Notes under the pieces: model-generated
Databases searched by the model: none
Told to the model about the DNA's origin: nothing
The model's input: the letters and a program-made list of their open reading frames with translations, nothing else
Made by a program: the position numbers and the translations under genes
In this document: in pieces, positions 47,910 to 58,030 of the stretch
How positions within the stretch are numbered: position 1 is the first letter of the stretch
Layout of the letters: every line of letters begins with the position of its first letter
From: Microbacterium suwonense
Lineage (GTDB): Bacteria; Actinomycetota; Actinomycetes; Actinomycetales; Microbacteriaceae
DNA: 64,000 nt
Assembly: GCF_030296555.1 (NCBI RefSeq)
Contig: NZ_AP027728.1
Location: 806,001 to 870,000 of the forward strand
Direction: 5' to 3'

Positions 47910-49867
47910 ATGTCCCCGGCGACCGAGGGCGTGGGAGGGCGACGCATCGTGCGCGTGCTCATCGACTCCCCGCTGCCGCAGCTGGACCGGCTGTTCGACT
48001 ACGTCGTCCCCGACGAGCTCGGGGAGGTGACCGCAGGCGTGCGGGTCAAGGCGCCGCTGCGGACGGCGGGACGCGTGATCGACGGTTTCGTCGTCGAGGT
48101 GGCGGAGGAGCCGGATGCGGCGCGCACGCTCTCCGAGATCGACAGCATCGTCTCGCCTGTGCAGGTCATGCCCGATCGCCTGTACCGGCTGGCGCGGCGT
48201 GCCGCCGATCGCGCGGCGGGATCGGCATCCGACATCCTGCGACTGGCGATCCCGAAGCGGCAGGTGCGGGTCGAGAAGTCCTGGCGTGCGCCGGAGTCGA
48301 CCCCGGAACCCGCTGCGGATGCCGTGCAGCGCGCGACGGAGATCATCGCGGTCTACGACGGTCTGCCTCGCGTGCTCTCCGAATCGGGGCGCGCCGCGGT
48401 GGAGGCGGTTCCCGTCCAGCGCGGAGACGAGCCGGAATGGGCGCTGCTGCTGGCATCCGCCGCCGTGCTGCAGCTGGCGGACGGACGATCGAGCGTGCTG
48501 GTGGTGCCCGACTACCGCGACCAGGAGGTGCTGCTGCAGACACTGGCGCGGATGCTGCCCGACGACGCGGTGGTGCGTCACGACGCGCGCCAGGCGAACC
48601 CTGACCGCTATCGTGCCTTCCTGCGCACGCTGAGCGAGGTGCCGTGCGTGGTGGTAGGCAACCGCTCTGCCGTGTACTCGCCGGTCAGGGCTGGTCTCGT
48701 CGCTATCTGGGACGACGGCGACCCGCTGCTCGCCGAGCCCCTGGCGCCGTACGTGCACGCCAGAGATGCGGCGCTGCTGCGGCAGGAGGACGAGCAGAGC
48801 GCACTGCTGCTGGTCGGGCACACGCGATCCACGGATGCCGAACGTCTTGTGCAGCACGGCTGGCTGCAGGATGTCACCGCGACGCGACGGGTGATCCCGA
48901 AGGTTCGGCTGAGCACGCCCGAGGAGCTGGAGCAGACCGGTCAGCGCGTGCCCTCCAGCGCCTTCGCCTCGGCCCGGGCGGCTGCGGCCGAGGGGCCGGT
49001 GCTGGTCCAGGTCGCGCGGCCCGGATTCGCTCCGACGCTGGTGTGTGCGAGCTGTCGCACACCGGCCCGGTGCACGCAGTGCGGGGGCCCGCTCGGCGCC
49101 CGCAGACGCGGAGCGGTGCCGGTGTGTGGCTGGTGCGGGCGGTCGGCCCATTCCTGGCGGTGCGGCGAGTGCTCCTCCGAGCAGGTCAGGCTGGCCTCCT
49201 CCGGCACCGAGCGGACCGCCGACGAGCTGGGCCGTGCCTTCCCCGGCGTACGCGTGATCGTCTCGGACGGCGCGCATCCGGTGCAGCACGTCGACGCGAG
49301 GCCCGCGCTCGTGGTCGCCACGCGGGGAGCCGAGCCGCTGGCATCCGGCGGCTACCGCGCGGTGATCCTGCTGGACGGCGCTCGGATGCTGCAGGCGCCC
49401 GAGCTGCGCATCGCGGAGTCCTGCCTGCGCTGGTGGGCCAACGCAGCAGCCCTCGCCGCACCGGGCGCCCCCATCCATCTGGTCGGTGTGAACGGCCCGG
49501 TCGCGCGGGCACTGGCGACCTGGTCTCCGGCGGCCTACGCCCGCAGCGAGCTGGAGGAGCGGCTTCCGCTGCGGATGCCGCCGGCGGCCCGCGTCGCGCA
49601 GATCGAGGGATTGCCGGCATCCGTGCGCACCGCGCTGGACGCGCTGTCGCGCGTGGGAATCTCGGGGAGTCGGTGCTCGGGCCCCTGCCGGTCGGCGATG
49701 ACGGGCGCGTGCGCGCGCTGGTGCGGTTCAGCTATGCTGCCGGTCAGAGCGTGGCCGGCACTCTGCGTGCCGCCGTCATTGCGGATGCCGCGCAGAGCCG
49801 CCGCGGCAGGGGGCGGCCCCGCACCTCGCTGTCCGTGCATCTCGATATCCTCGAACCAGAGATCTGA
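47910..49867 (+). CDS. priA: PriA-like primosomal protein N', helicase motifs missing, one frameshift
   Basis: About 652 residues after repair. The N-terminal 3'-DNA-binding domain (VRVLIDSPLPQLDRLFDYVVP) and the zinc-binding cysteine pairs (CASCRTPARCTQCGGPL; CGWCGRSAHSWRCGEC) are conserved. The helicase core lacks a recognisable Walker A Gx4GK[ST], and the DEAH box is replaced (IWDDGDPLL), as in other actinobacterial PriA proteins, so it is probably a primosome scaffold rather than a helicase. The frame breaks at GGG 49655-49657 (LSRVGNLGESVLGPLPVG expected), and one base restores the tail to TGA 49865-49867. Start ATG 47910. Confidence 0.88.
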
Positions 49868-49904
49868 CAGCTGATCAGATCGCCGATCCCTCCGGAGTAC
49901 CTTC

Positions 49905-50824
49905 ATGCGCCTCGTCTTCGCCGGCACACCGGCCGTCGCCGTGCCGACCCTGCGTGCGCTCACCGAGCATCACGAGGTCGCCGGCGTCGTCACCCGCCCG
50001 GACGCGCACCTCGGGCGCAAGCGGACGCTGACGCCGTCGCCCGTGGCACAGGCCGCGGAAGAGCTCGGCCTTCCCGTCATCAAGACCGCGAAGCTGGATG
50101 ACGAGGCGACCGCGAACATCGCCGGTCTGGATGCCGAGCTGGGCGTGATCGTCGCCTACGGCGGTATCGTCCGCGAGCCCCTGCTGTCGGCGCCTGCCCA
50201 CGGTTGGATCAATCTGCACTTCTCCCTGCTGCCCGCGTGGCGGGGAGCGGCACCCGTGCAGCGCGCGCTGATCGCCGGCGACGCCGAGCTGGGGGTGAGC
50301 GTCTTCCAGCTCGTGCCCGCCCTGGATGCCGGCGACGTGTTCGCGAAGCAGGCCGTCGCCGTGCCGTCCGATGTCACCGCCGATGTCGCCCTCGATCTGC
50401 TCGCAGCCGACGGAGCCCGCGTCACCGCCGAGGTGGTGGACGCCATCGCTGCGGGAACCGCGAGGTCACGACCGCAGTCGGGGAGCCGACCCTGGCTCCG
50501 AAACTCATGCTGGAGGACGGCGCGCTGGACTGGGCGCAGCCTGTGGCATCCGTCTTCGCGCGCTACCGCGGGGTGACCCCGGAACCGGGTGCGCACACCA
50601 CGATCGCCGGCGACAGGCTCAAGATCCTCGTCGCGGCGCCCGCCACTGACGCCCCGCCACTCGCACCGGGGGAGATACTCGGCACCAGGACTGCCGTGCT
50701 GATCGGAGCCGGCGACGGCGCGCTGGAGGTCACCCGGGTGCAGCCTGCGGGCAAGGGACCGATGAACGCGGCGGACTGGTGGCGAGGTCTGCGGGCAGAG
50801 AACACGGTCAGGGCCGGATCATGA
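49905..50824 (+). CDS. fmt: methionyl-tRNA formyltransferase, one frameshift
   Basis: Fmt formylates initiator Met-tRNA. N-terminal domain: MRLVFAGTPAVAVPTLRAL, the folate/catalytic motif NLHFSLLPAWRGAAPVQRAL and DAGDVF. The frame breaks near 50459-50463 (IAAGTAEVTTAVGEPTLAPKLMLEDG expected). After repair the C-terminal OB domain runs to ...MNAADWWRGLRAENTV, about 306 residues. The restored end overlaps rsmB by 4 bases, which supports the repair. Confidence 0.93.
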
Positions 50825-52227
50825 GCGGAGATCCCATGGGGCGGAACCGTCACATCCAGCCGGCGCGCTGGGTCGCCTACGACGTGATCCGGGCCGTCAC
50901 CGAGGACGATGCCTACGCGAATCTGCTGCTGCCGCGGCTCATCGCAGAGGCGCAGCTCGACTCGCAGGACGCGGCGCTGGCCACCGAGCTCGCCTACGGC
51001 ACGTTGCGTCGCCGGGGCACCTACGATGCGATCATCGCGGCGGCCGCCGGCCGCCCTGTCGAAGACATCGACCCCGCCGTGCTCGACGCGCTGCGACTCG
51101 GCGCGCATCAGCTGCTGGCGACGCGGGTCGCCGCGCACGCCGCCGTCAACGAGTCGGTGAACCTGGTGGCCGCCGAGGTCGGACGCGGTGCATCCGGCTT
51201 CGCGAACGCCGTGCTGCGACGGATCAGCCGCGACGATGCCGACACCTGGCAGGAGCGAATCGAGCTCAGCGCGCGCTCCGACGACGAGCGGCTCGCGCTG
51301 CGCACCGCGCATCCGGTGTGGGTGATCAGGGCGCTGCGACGCGCCCTGGCCGCCGAAGGACGCACCGAGGAGCTCGATGACCTGCTGCAGGCCGACAACG
51401 CCTCGCCGGAGGTGACGCTGGCGGCGCTTCCGGGCCTGGCTGAGCGGGGAGAGCCGGCACGCCCGTACGCGCCGACCGCGTTCGGCTCGCCGGGCGGAGA
51501 CCCGCGGATGCTGATCGCGGAAGCCGAGGGCACGGTGCGCGTGCAGGACGAGGGCTCGCAGCTGGTCGCCCTCGCCCTGGCGGCGGCGGCTCCTGTGCGT
51601 GCGGGGGAGCGCTGGCTCGACCTCTGCGCCGGCCCCGGCGGCAAGACCGCCCTGCTGGCCGCTGTGGCACACCGCGAGGGGGCCGAGCTGGAGGCGAACG
51701 AGGTCGTGCCGACCAGAGCGGGTCTGGTCCGCGCGGCGGTGCGCCCGCTGCCGATCGACGTGCCCGTGCACGAGCAGGACGGGCGGGAGTTCGCCGCGCA
51801 GCACAGCGCCGCTTTCGATCGCATCCTCGTCGATGCGCCCTGCACGGGGCTGGGGGCGCTGCGACGGCGCCCCGAGGCACGGTGGCGCAAGTCGCCCGCC
51901 GACGTCTCCGAGCTGGTCGAGCTGCAGACCCAGCTGCTGACCGCCGCGCTCGACGCGCTCGCCCCCGGCGGCATCGTCGCCTACGTCACCTGCTCACCGC
52001 ACCTCGCCGAGACGACCGGTGTGGTCTCCGAGGTGCTCCGTGTCCGCGAAGACGTCACCCAGCTGGATGCGCAGGCGGTCATGGCGCAGGTCGCGACCTC
52101 GCCGATCGATCTCGCCTCCCCGCCGGATCGGCCCGCACTGCACGCGCAGCTCTGGCCGCATCGGCACGGCACAGACGCCATGTTCCTCGCGCTGCTGCAG
52201 CGCACCGCCCGGAAGGACGACCAGTGA
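50821..52227 (+). CDS. rsmB: 16S rRNA m5C967 methyltransferase RsmB (Sun/Fmu)
   Basis: A 468-residue protein: an N-terminal NusB-like RNA-binding domain (ARWVAYDVIRAVTEDDAYANLLLPRLI) and a C-terminal SAM-dependent methyltransferase domain with LDLCAGPGGKTALLA (SAM loop), DAPCTGLGALRRRPEARW (motif IV cysteine) and VTCSPHLAET (catalytic cysteine). Start ATG 50821, overlapping fmt (ATGA). The fmt-rsmB-rpe order is common in actinobacteria. Intact. Confidence 0.93.
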   Translation: MSGDPMGRNRHIQPARWVAYDVIRAVTEDDAYANLLLPRLIAEAQLDSQDAALATELAYGTLRRRGTYDAIIAAAAGRPVEDIDPAVLDALRLGAHQLLATRVAAHAAVNESVNLVAAEVGRGASGFANAVLRRISRDDADTWQERIELSARSDDERLALRTAHPVWVIRALRRALAAEGRTEELDDLLQADNASPEVTLAALPGLAERGEPARPYAPTAFGSPGGDPRMLIAEAEGTVRVQDEGSQLVALALAAAAPVRAGERWLDLCAGPGGKTALLAAVAHREGAELEANEVVPTRAGLVRAAVRPLPIDVPVHEQDGREFAAQHSAAFDRILVDAPCTGLGALRRRPEARWRKSPADVSELVELQTQLLTAALDALAPGGIVAYVTCSPHLAETTGVVSEVLRVREDVTQLDAQAVMAQVATSPIDLASPPDRPALHAQLWPHRHGTDAMFLALLQRTARKDDQ

Positions 52228-52958
52228 ACCTGCCCGAAGCACCTCGCATCAATCCCAGCATCCTCGCCGCCGACTTCGTCAACATGCAGTCGGAGCTGGC
52301 GCGGATCGCGTCCGCCGATTTCGCGCACGTCGACGTGATGGACAACCATTTCGTGCCCAACCTCACCTTCGGTCCGCAGATGGTGCAGCGCATTCAGGAG
52401 ACCAGCCCGATCCCGCTCGATGTGCATCTGATGATCACCGATCCCGACCGCTGGGCGCCCGGCTACGCCGAACTCGGCGCCGCGAGCGTCACATTCCATC
52501 TCGAGGCGGCGGCCGACCCGGTCGCACTTGCGCGCCGTCTGCGCGACATCGGCTCGCGCGCGGGTGTGGCCATCAAGCCCACAACCGCAGGGGAGTCGCT
52601 GCACGACATCCTCGACGAGTTCGACCAGATCCTCGTGATGACCGTGGAGCCCGGATTCGGCGGGCAGGGCTTCATGCCCGAGACCATGCCGAAGCTGCGG
52701 GCGCTGCGCGACGCCGCCCGGCGACACGGCTCCAACGTCTGGCTGCAGGTCGACGGCGGCATCTCGGATGCCACCATCGCCCACGCGGCCGAGGCCGGCG
52801 CGGACACGTTCGTCGCCGGATCCGCCGTCTACGGCGCCGACGATGTCGAGGCGGCCGTCACCCGGCTTCGGGGCTCGCCGAAGCGGCTAGCCTGGAGTCG
52901 TGAAGACATTCGACGAGCTGTTCGCCGAGCTCCAGAACACGGCAGCGACCCGACCTGA
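52224..52958 (+). CDS. rpe: ribulose-phosphate 3-epimerase
   Basis: Rpe interconverts ribulose 5-phosphate and xylulose 5-phosphate in the pentose phosphate pathway. TIM-barrel signatures: [29 protein letters not shown] (metal His/Asp), [21 protein letters not shown] and [10 protein letters not shown]. Start GTG 52224. As read the frame runs to 52958 and overlaps hisE by 59 bases. Adding one G at GGGG 52870-52873 gives ...[13 protein letters not shown] with a stop at 52901-52903 and the usual 4-base overlap with hisE (about 226 residues). That shorter end is probably the true one. Confidence 0.93.
   Translation: MNLPEAPRINPSILAADFVNMQSELARIASADFAHVDVMDNHFVPNLTFGPQMVQRIQETSPIPLDVHLMITDPDRWAPGYAELGAASVTFHLEAAADPVALARRLRDIGSRAGVAIKPTTAGESLHDILDEFDQILVMTVEPGFGGQGFMPETMPKLRALRDAARRHGSNVWLQVDGGISDATIAHAAEAGADTFVAGSAVYGADDVEAAVTRLRGSPKRLAWSREDIRRAVRRAPEHGSDPT
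52888..52893 (+). promoter_or_regulatory. -10-like hexamer of hisE, probable leaderless start
   Basis: TAGCCT, inside the end of rpe, ends 6 bases before GTG 52900; GGAGTC fills the gap. It could give an internal leaderless transcript for the his genes, or the gap could serve as a very close ribosome-binding site. Confidence 0.35.
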
Positions 52959-53163
52959 GGGATCGGGCACCGTCGCGCAACTGGATCGCGGTGTGCATGC
53001 GATCGGCAAGAAGATCGTCGAAGAGGCCGCCGAGGTGTGGATGGCCGCCGAGTACGAGACCGACGAGAATGCGGCGGAGGAGATCTCCCAGCTGCTCTAC
53101 CACCTCCAGGTGATGATGCTCGCCAAAGGGCTGAGCCTGGAGGATGTCTACCGACATCTGTGA
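52900..53163 (+). CDS. hisE: phosphoribosyl-ATP pyrophosphatase
   Basis: The 87-residue enzyme removes pyrophosphate from PR-ATP, the second step of histidine synthesis. All-alpha MazG-like fold; signature [38 protein letters not shown] with the metal-binding Glu/Asp residues. Start GTG 52900. HisE is a separate gene and not fused to HisI, as usual in actinobacteria. hisG follows. Confidence 0.94.
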   Translation: MKTFDELFAELQNTAATRPEGSGTVAQLDRGVHAIGKKIVEEAAEVWMAAEYETDENAAEEISQLLYHLQVMMLAKGLSLEDVYRHL

Positions 53164-53201
53164 GCGCGTCCGAATCCGACCGCTCGAACAGAAGGACATC
53201 C

Positions 53202-54043
53202 ATGCTCCGCATCGCCGTTCCGAACAAGGGCTCGCTCTCCGAGACCGCCGCCGAGATGCTCGCCGAGGCCGGGTACTCCGGTCGCCGCGACCCCAAGACC
53301 CTGCACGTCATCGACGCCGACAGCGACGTCGAGTTCTTCTACCTGCGCCCGCGTGACATCGCCACCTACGTGGCATCCGGTGCACTCGATGTGGGGATCA
53401 CCGGACGCGACCTGCTGCGCGATGTGCGTCAGGACGACGCCCGCGAGATCGAGCAGCTGGGCTTCGCACGCTCCACCTTCCGCTTCGCAGCTCCCCCGGG
53501 CGCTATGAGACGGTTCAGGACCTCGAGGGCGTGCGCGTGGCATCCGCCTACCCGGGGCTGGTCGGCGACTTCCTGCACGAGCACGGCGTGAATGCCGAAC
53601 TGGTTCCGCTGGACGGTGCAGTGGAATCCGCTGTGCAGTTGGGCGTCGCCGACGTGATCGCCGACGTGGTCGAGACCGGGACCACGCTGCGTCAGGCGGG
53701 ACTGGAGATCTTCGGCCCGGTGATCATCGAATCCGAGGCCGTGCTGATCAGCCGGCCGGGTGACGCGCCGGGAACCGCCCGGCTGCTGCGACGACTGCGC
53801 GGCGTGATGGTGGCCAGGCGCTACGTGCTGCTGGACTACGACCTGCCGGCGCGACTGGTGGATCAGGCCACAGCCATCGCGGGCGGCCGCGAGTCGCCGA
53901 CCATCTCGCCGCTGCGCGACCCGGAATGGGTGGCGGTGCGGGTGATGATCCCGCGCAAGGGCATGAACCAGGTGATGGACGACCTCTACGCGCTCGGCGC
54001 CAGGGCCATCCTCATCACCGCGATCCACGCGGCGAGGCTCTGA
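53202..54043 (+). CDS. hisG: ATP phosphoribosyltransferase (long form), one frameshift
   Basis: HisG commits ATP and PRPP to histidine synthesis and is feedback-inhibited. N-terminus [20 protein letters not shown]; the PRPP-binding part is [23 protein letters not shown]; the C-terminal regulatory domain is [27 protein letters not shown]. The frame breaks at GGG 53498-53500 ([21 protein letters not shown] expected). One base gives about 280 residues, the long-form length with the ACT-like domain. Its stop overlaps hisF by one base. Confidence 0.94.
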
Positions 54044-54802
54044 TGGCACTCGCCGCACGCGTCATCCCCTGCCTGGACGTGGCCGCGGGCCGCGTCGTCA
54101 AGGAGTGAACTTCAAGGATCTGCGCGACATGGGCGACCCGGTGGAGCTCGCCGCACACTACGCCGCGCAGGGCGCGGACGAGATCACCTTCCTCGACGTC
54201 ACCGCGACCGTCGACGAGCGTGCGACCACATACGAGGTGGTGCAGCGCACCGCCGAGAACGTGTTCGTGCCGCTCACTGTCGGCGGGGAGTGCGCAGCGT
54301 GGAGGACGTCGCCCGACTGCTGGCGGTGGGGGCGGACAAGATCGGCGTGAACTCCGCAGCCATCGCCCGTCCTCAGCTGATCGACGAGATCGCCGACCGC
54401 TTCGGCGCGCAGGTGCTCGTGCTGTCGCTGGATGTCAAGCGGGCCGGCACGACCGGATCCGGCTTCGTGGTGACCACGCACGGCGGGCGCGCTGAGACGA
54501 CGATGGACGCCCGGGACTGGGCACGCGAGGCCGTCGAGCGCGGCGCCGGCGAACTGCTGGTCAACTCCATCGACGCCGACGGCACCAGGGACGGCTTCGA
54601 TCTGGAGCTGGTGGAGCTTATGCGCGAGGTCTCCGCCGTGCCGGTCATCGCCTCCGGCGGGGCCGGCTCCGTCGCCGACTTCGCTCCCGCGATCGCTGCC
54701 GGAGCGGATGCGGTGCTCGCGGCGAGCGTGTTCCACAGCGGCCAGCTCACCGTCGGAGACGTCAAGGACGCACTCCGCGCGGAAGGCGTGGAGGTGCGGT
54801 GA
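54043..54802 (+). CDS. hisF: imidazole glycerol phosphate synthase cyclase subunit, two frameshifts
   Basis: HisF closes the imidazole ring with ammonia from His[21 protein letters not shown] is read, then GTGAAC after a missing G at 54102-54103 (family [18 protein letters not shown]). A second break lies in GGGG 54285-54288 ([22 protein letters not shown] expected). With both bases restored the protein is about 253 residues, including catalytic Asp residues in CLDVAAGRV and INSIDADGT, and ends ...LRAEGVEVR. hisH and hisA are not in this window. Confidence 0.94.
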
Positions 54803-55161
54803 TGAGCGTGTCGGTGGAGAGCGAGATCAGTCGCGTGACCTGGAACGCCGATGGCCTTGCACCTGTCATCGTGCAGCAGCACGACACTCGCGAGGTGCTC
54901 ATGCTGGCGTGGATGGATGCCGAGGCGCTGCGTCGCACTCTCACCGGCGGCCGTGCCGTGTACTGGTCTCGCTCCCGCCAGGAGTACTGGCGCAAGGGCG
55001 ACACCTCCGGCAACACGCAGCGCGTGCACGCCGTGGCGGTCGACTGCGACGGCGACACGATCCTGCTCACCGTCGATCAGCACGGGCCCGCCTGCCACAC
55101 CGGCACGCGCACCTGCTTCGATGGCCGCGAGCTGGAAGTCGCCGCACAGGAAGGAGTGAGG
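54802..55161 (+). CDS. hisI: phosphoribosyl-AMP cyclohydrolase, running in frame into the next gene
   Basis: HisI opens the adenine ring of PR-AMP. Signatures: [36 protein letters not shown] and the metal ligands [26 protein letters not shown]. No stop follows: after [15 protein letters not shown] the frame passes directly into the ATG at 55162 of a membrane protein, so as read the two form one 318-codon frame. The end coordinate given is this boundary, not a stop. A GGAAGGAG ribosome-binding site before 55162 suggests two proteins. In many actinobacteria trpE lies at this junction; see findings. Confidence 0.88.
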
Positions 55162-55755
55162 ATGCGCTCGCGCGCACGCCTGTACGCGGTACTCGGCTTC
55201 CTGCTCGCCGGTGGCATCGGCATCATCTCATCGACGCAGACCTGGATCACCGCCCGTCGCATCGACTCCGGTGAACCACTGCTGGTGGCGGGGGCCGATG
55301 CCATGCCGCTGCTGGCGCCGTTGTCCCTGGCCGTCCTCGCGCTGGGAGCCGCGATGTCCATCGCCGGCCGCGCACTGCGTTACGTGTTCGCAGCGCTCGG
55401 GCTCGCGGCATCTGTCCCGCTCATCGTCGGCACGCTGCCGCTCGTGCTGGATCCACCGCTCTCGGTCGTGGCCTCCGCCTTCACCGACGCCACCGGGCTC
55501 AGCGGTGACGACGCCCTGCGGAGCTCGATTTCGGCGCTGGAGCCCAGCGGCTGGAGCGCCGCCGCGCTGTGCGCCTGGGCGCTGCTGCTGGCGGCATCCG
55601 TGTTCGTGCTGGCCACCGCACATCGCTGGCGAGCGGGCTCCCGCCGTTACGAGCAGGCTTCCGAGGGTCGTCATCGGGATGCGGGTCCGCTGGATCCGGT
55701 CGACTCGTGGGATGAGCTGTCCCACGGAACCGATCCGACCGGTCCTTCCCGATAG
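55162..55755 (+). CDS. Trp-associated membrane protein
   Basis: About 197 residues with four predicted spans ([79 protein letters not shown]) and a hydrophilic tail. It matches the actinobacterial trp-operon membrane protein family (equivalent to the gene between trpE and trpC in mycobacteria). Function unknown. ATG 55162 is chosen for the upstream GGAAGGAG and because [13 protein letters not shown] is a typical membrane-protein start. The same frame continues upstream from hisI with no stop. Confidence 0.8.
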   Translation: MRSRARLYAVLGFLLAGGIGIISSTQTWITARRIDSGEPLLVAGADAMPLLAPLSLAVLALGAAMSIAGRALRYVFAALGLAASVPLIVGTLPLVLDPPLSVVASAFTDATGLSGDDALRSSISALEPSGWSAAALCAWALLLAASVFVLATAHRWRAGSRRYEQASEGRHRDAGPLDPVDSWDELSHGTDPTGPSR

Positions 55756-55788
55756 ACTGAACACATCGCCGACCTCCCGGAGGAGAAC

Positions 55789-56019
55789 ATGACAAACCCG
55801 ATCGCCGACCCCGGACACGGACACTCGCCTGCGGCCTGGATCGCCGTCGTGATCATGCTGCTCGGCTTCGCCACCGGCACGATCTTCTTCTGCGCCGGGC
55901 TTCCCGTCGGCGTGTGGGTCGGAGTCGCCATCGTGGTGATCGGCGCGATCTCGGGCTGGGTGCTCGCGAAGGCGGGCTGGGGAGTGAAGGGCCCGAAGTA
56001 CACGCCGAAGGCGCACTGA
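55789..56019 (+). CDS. HGxxPAAW-motif membrane protein
   Basis: A 76-residue protein with the motif HGHSPAAW, followed by two spans (WIAVVIMLLGFATGTIFFC; VWVGVAIVVIGAISGWVLA). Proteins with this HGxxPAAW motif are regular members of actinobacterial trp operons, upstream of trpC; function unknown. ATG 55789 follows GGAGGAGAAC. TAGACT at 55753-55758 could be a promoter for it and the trp genes. Its stop overlaps trpC by one base. Confidence 0.85.
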   Translation: MTNPIADPGHGHSPAAWIAVVIMLLGFATGTIFFCAGLPVGVWVGVAIVVIGAISGWVLAKAGWGVKGPKYTPKAH

Positions 56020-56822
56020 TGGTTCTCGCCGACCTGACGGCCGGCGCTGTGGAGGATGCCGGCACGCGTGCTCTCACGCGGCCTCTCGCCACCGTGGAGC
56101 GCGACGCGCTCGCGCGCCCTGCTGCGCGTGACGTCCTCGCGGCACTCGCCCCCGCAGACCGCGTCAAGATCATCGCCGAGGTCAAGCGCGCCAGCCCCTC
56201 ACGCGGCGCCCTCGCGGAGATCCCCGACCCTGCCCTGCAGGCATCGCTGTACCAGCAGGGCGGAGCGTCTGCGATCAGCGTGCTCACCGAGGAGCGGCGT
56301 TTCGGCGGCAGCCTGGCCGATCTGGAGGCGGTCACCGCTCGCGTGAGCGTGCCGGTGCTGCGCAAGGACTTCATCGCCACGCCGTATCAGGTGTTCGAGG
56401 CCCGCGCCGCCGGCGCCGACCTGGTGCTGCTGATCGTCGCGGGCCTGTCGCAGAAGACGCTTCATGAGCTGCACGCGCTGGTGTGCGAACTCGGCATGAC
56501 GCCACTGGTCGAGACCCACTCCGCCGAAGAGCTGGAGATCGCCATCGACCTCGGTGCCGACCTGATCGGCGTGAACGCCCGCAACCTGAAGACGCTCGAA
56601 CTCGATCGGGACCTGTTCGCGAGGCTCTCGGACCGCATTCCCGACACGGCGATCCGGGTCGCGGAGTCGGCGGTGCTCGCGCCCGACGATGTGCGCCGCT
56701 ATCGCCAAGCAGGGGCGGATGTCGTGCTGATCGGCGAGGCGCTGGTCACCGGCGATCCCGTCGCGACCCTGAACGCATTCCTCGCCGCCGGCGATCTGCC
56801 GGTGCGCGACGGAGAGGAGTGA
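56019..56822 (+). CDS. trpC: indole-3-glycerol phosphate synthase
   Basis: A 267-residue TIM-barrel enzyme of tryptophan synthesis. Signatures: [15 protein letters not shown] (catalytic Lys), [61 protein letters not shown] and IGEALV. Start ATG 56019. It overlaps trpB by 4 bases. Not fused to TrpF. Confidence 0.95.
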   Translation: MVLADLTAGAVEDAGTRALTRPLATVERDALARPAARDVLAALAPADRVKIIAEVKRASPSRGALAEIPDPALQASLYQQGGASAISVLTEERRFGGSLADLEAVTARVSVPVLRKDFIATPYQVFEARAAGADLVLLIVAGLSQKTLHELHALVCELGMTPLVETHSAEELEIAIDLGADLIGVNARNLKTLELDRDLFARLSDRIPDTAIRVAESAVLAPDDVRRYRQAGADVVLIGEALVTGDPVATLNAFLAAGDLPVRDGEE

Positions 56823-58030
56823 ACGTGGGACTGCGAGACCAGCACGGCCCGTTCTTCGGCGAGTTCGGCGGACGGTACATGCCGGAGTCGCTCATCGCCG
56901 CGATCGACGAGCTCACCGAAGCGTACGAGAAGGCGATTGCCGACCCGGGCTTCCGGGGGAGCTGGCGACGCTGCTGCACTCCTATGCCGGGCGCCCTTCG
57001 CCGATCACCGAGGTGCCGCGCTTCGCCGAGCACGCCGGGGAGCCCGGGTGTTCCTCAAGCGTGAGGACCTCAACCACACCGGCTCGCACAAGATCAACAA
57101 CGTGCTCGGGCAGGCGCTGCTGACCAGGCGACTGGGCAAGACGCGGGTGATCGCCGAGACCGGCGCCGGGCAGCACGGCGTGGCCACGGCCACCGCAGCC
57201 GCCCTGTTCGGCCTGGACTGCACGATCTACATGGGCGAGGTCGACACCGAGCGACAGGCGCTCAACGTCGCGCGCATGCGTCTGCTGGGCGCCGAGGTCG
57301 TGCCGGTCAAGACCGGATCCCGCACCCTGAAGGACGCCATCAACGACGCCTACCGCGACTGGGTGGCCACCGTCGAGACCACCAACTACATCTTCGGCAC
57401 GGCTGCCGGCCCGCATCCGTTCCCGGCGATGGTGCGCGACTTCCAGAAGATCATCGGCGAAGAGGCGCGCGCCCGCTGCTCGCCGAGGCCGGCAAGCTTC
57501 CGGATGCCGTGGTCGCCTGCGTGGGCGGCGGGTCGAACGCCATCGGCATGTTCGACGCGTTCCTGGACGACGAGGGCGTGAAGCTCTACGGTGTGGAGGC
57601 CGCCGGCGACGGCGTGGACTCACCGAAGCACGCCGCGTCCATCGAACGCGGCCGCCCTGGCGTGCTGCACGGCGCGAAGACCTACGTGCTGCAGGACGAA
57701 GACGGGCAGACCGTGGAATCGCACTCGATCTCTGCCGGCCTGGACTATCCGGGCGTCGGCCCGGAGCACGCGTGGCTGTCCGACATCGGCCGGGCGGAGT
57801 ACATCCCCGCCACCGACGACGAGGCCATGCAGGCGCTGCGGCTGCTCAGCCGCACCGAGGGGATCATTCCCGCCATCGAGTCGGCGCATGCGCTGGCCGG
57901 TGCGCTGCGGATCGGTCGCGAGCTGGGGACGGATGCCGTGATCGCGGTGTGCCTGTCCGGTCGCGGCGACAAGGACATGGACACCGCCGCGCGCTACTTC
58001 AGCCTGTACGACCAGGAGGATGCCTCATGA
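56819..58030 (+). CDS. trpB: tryptophan synthase beta chain, three frameshifts
   Basis: PLP enzyme condensing indole and serine. Start GTG 56819 ([25 protein letters not shown]). Breaks: GGGGG 56955-56959 ([20 protein letters not shown] expected), GGGG 57037-57040 ([24 protein letters not shown] expected, including the PLP Lys in HTGSHK), and CCC 57472-57474 ([30 protein letters not shown] expected). With three bases restored the protein is about 404 residues. Each segment is unmistakably TrpB, and the last ends at 58030 overlapping trpA, so decay is unlikely. Confidence 0.94.

Noticed and set aside
54043..54802. Programmed ribosomal frameshifting in hisF, trpB or gltB
   Set aside because: No slippery heptamers with downstream structures recur; breaks fall at varied G/C runs in unrelated genes and always need one added base, which fits sequencing error better.
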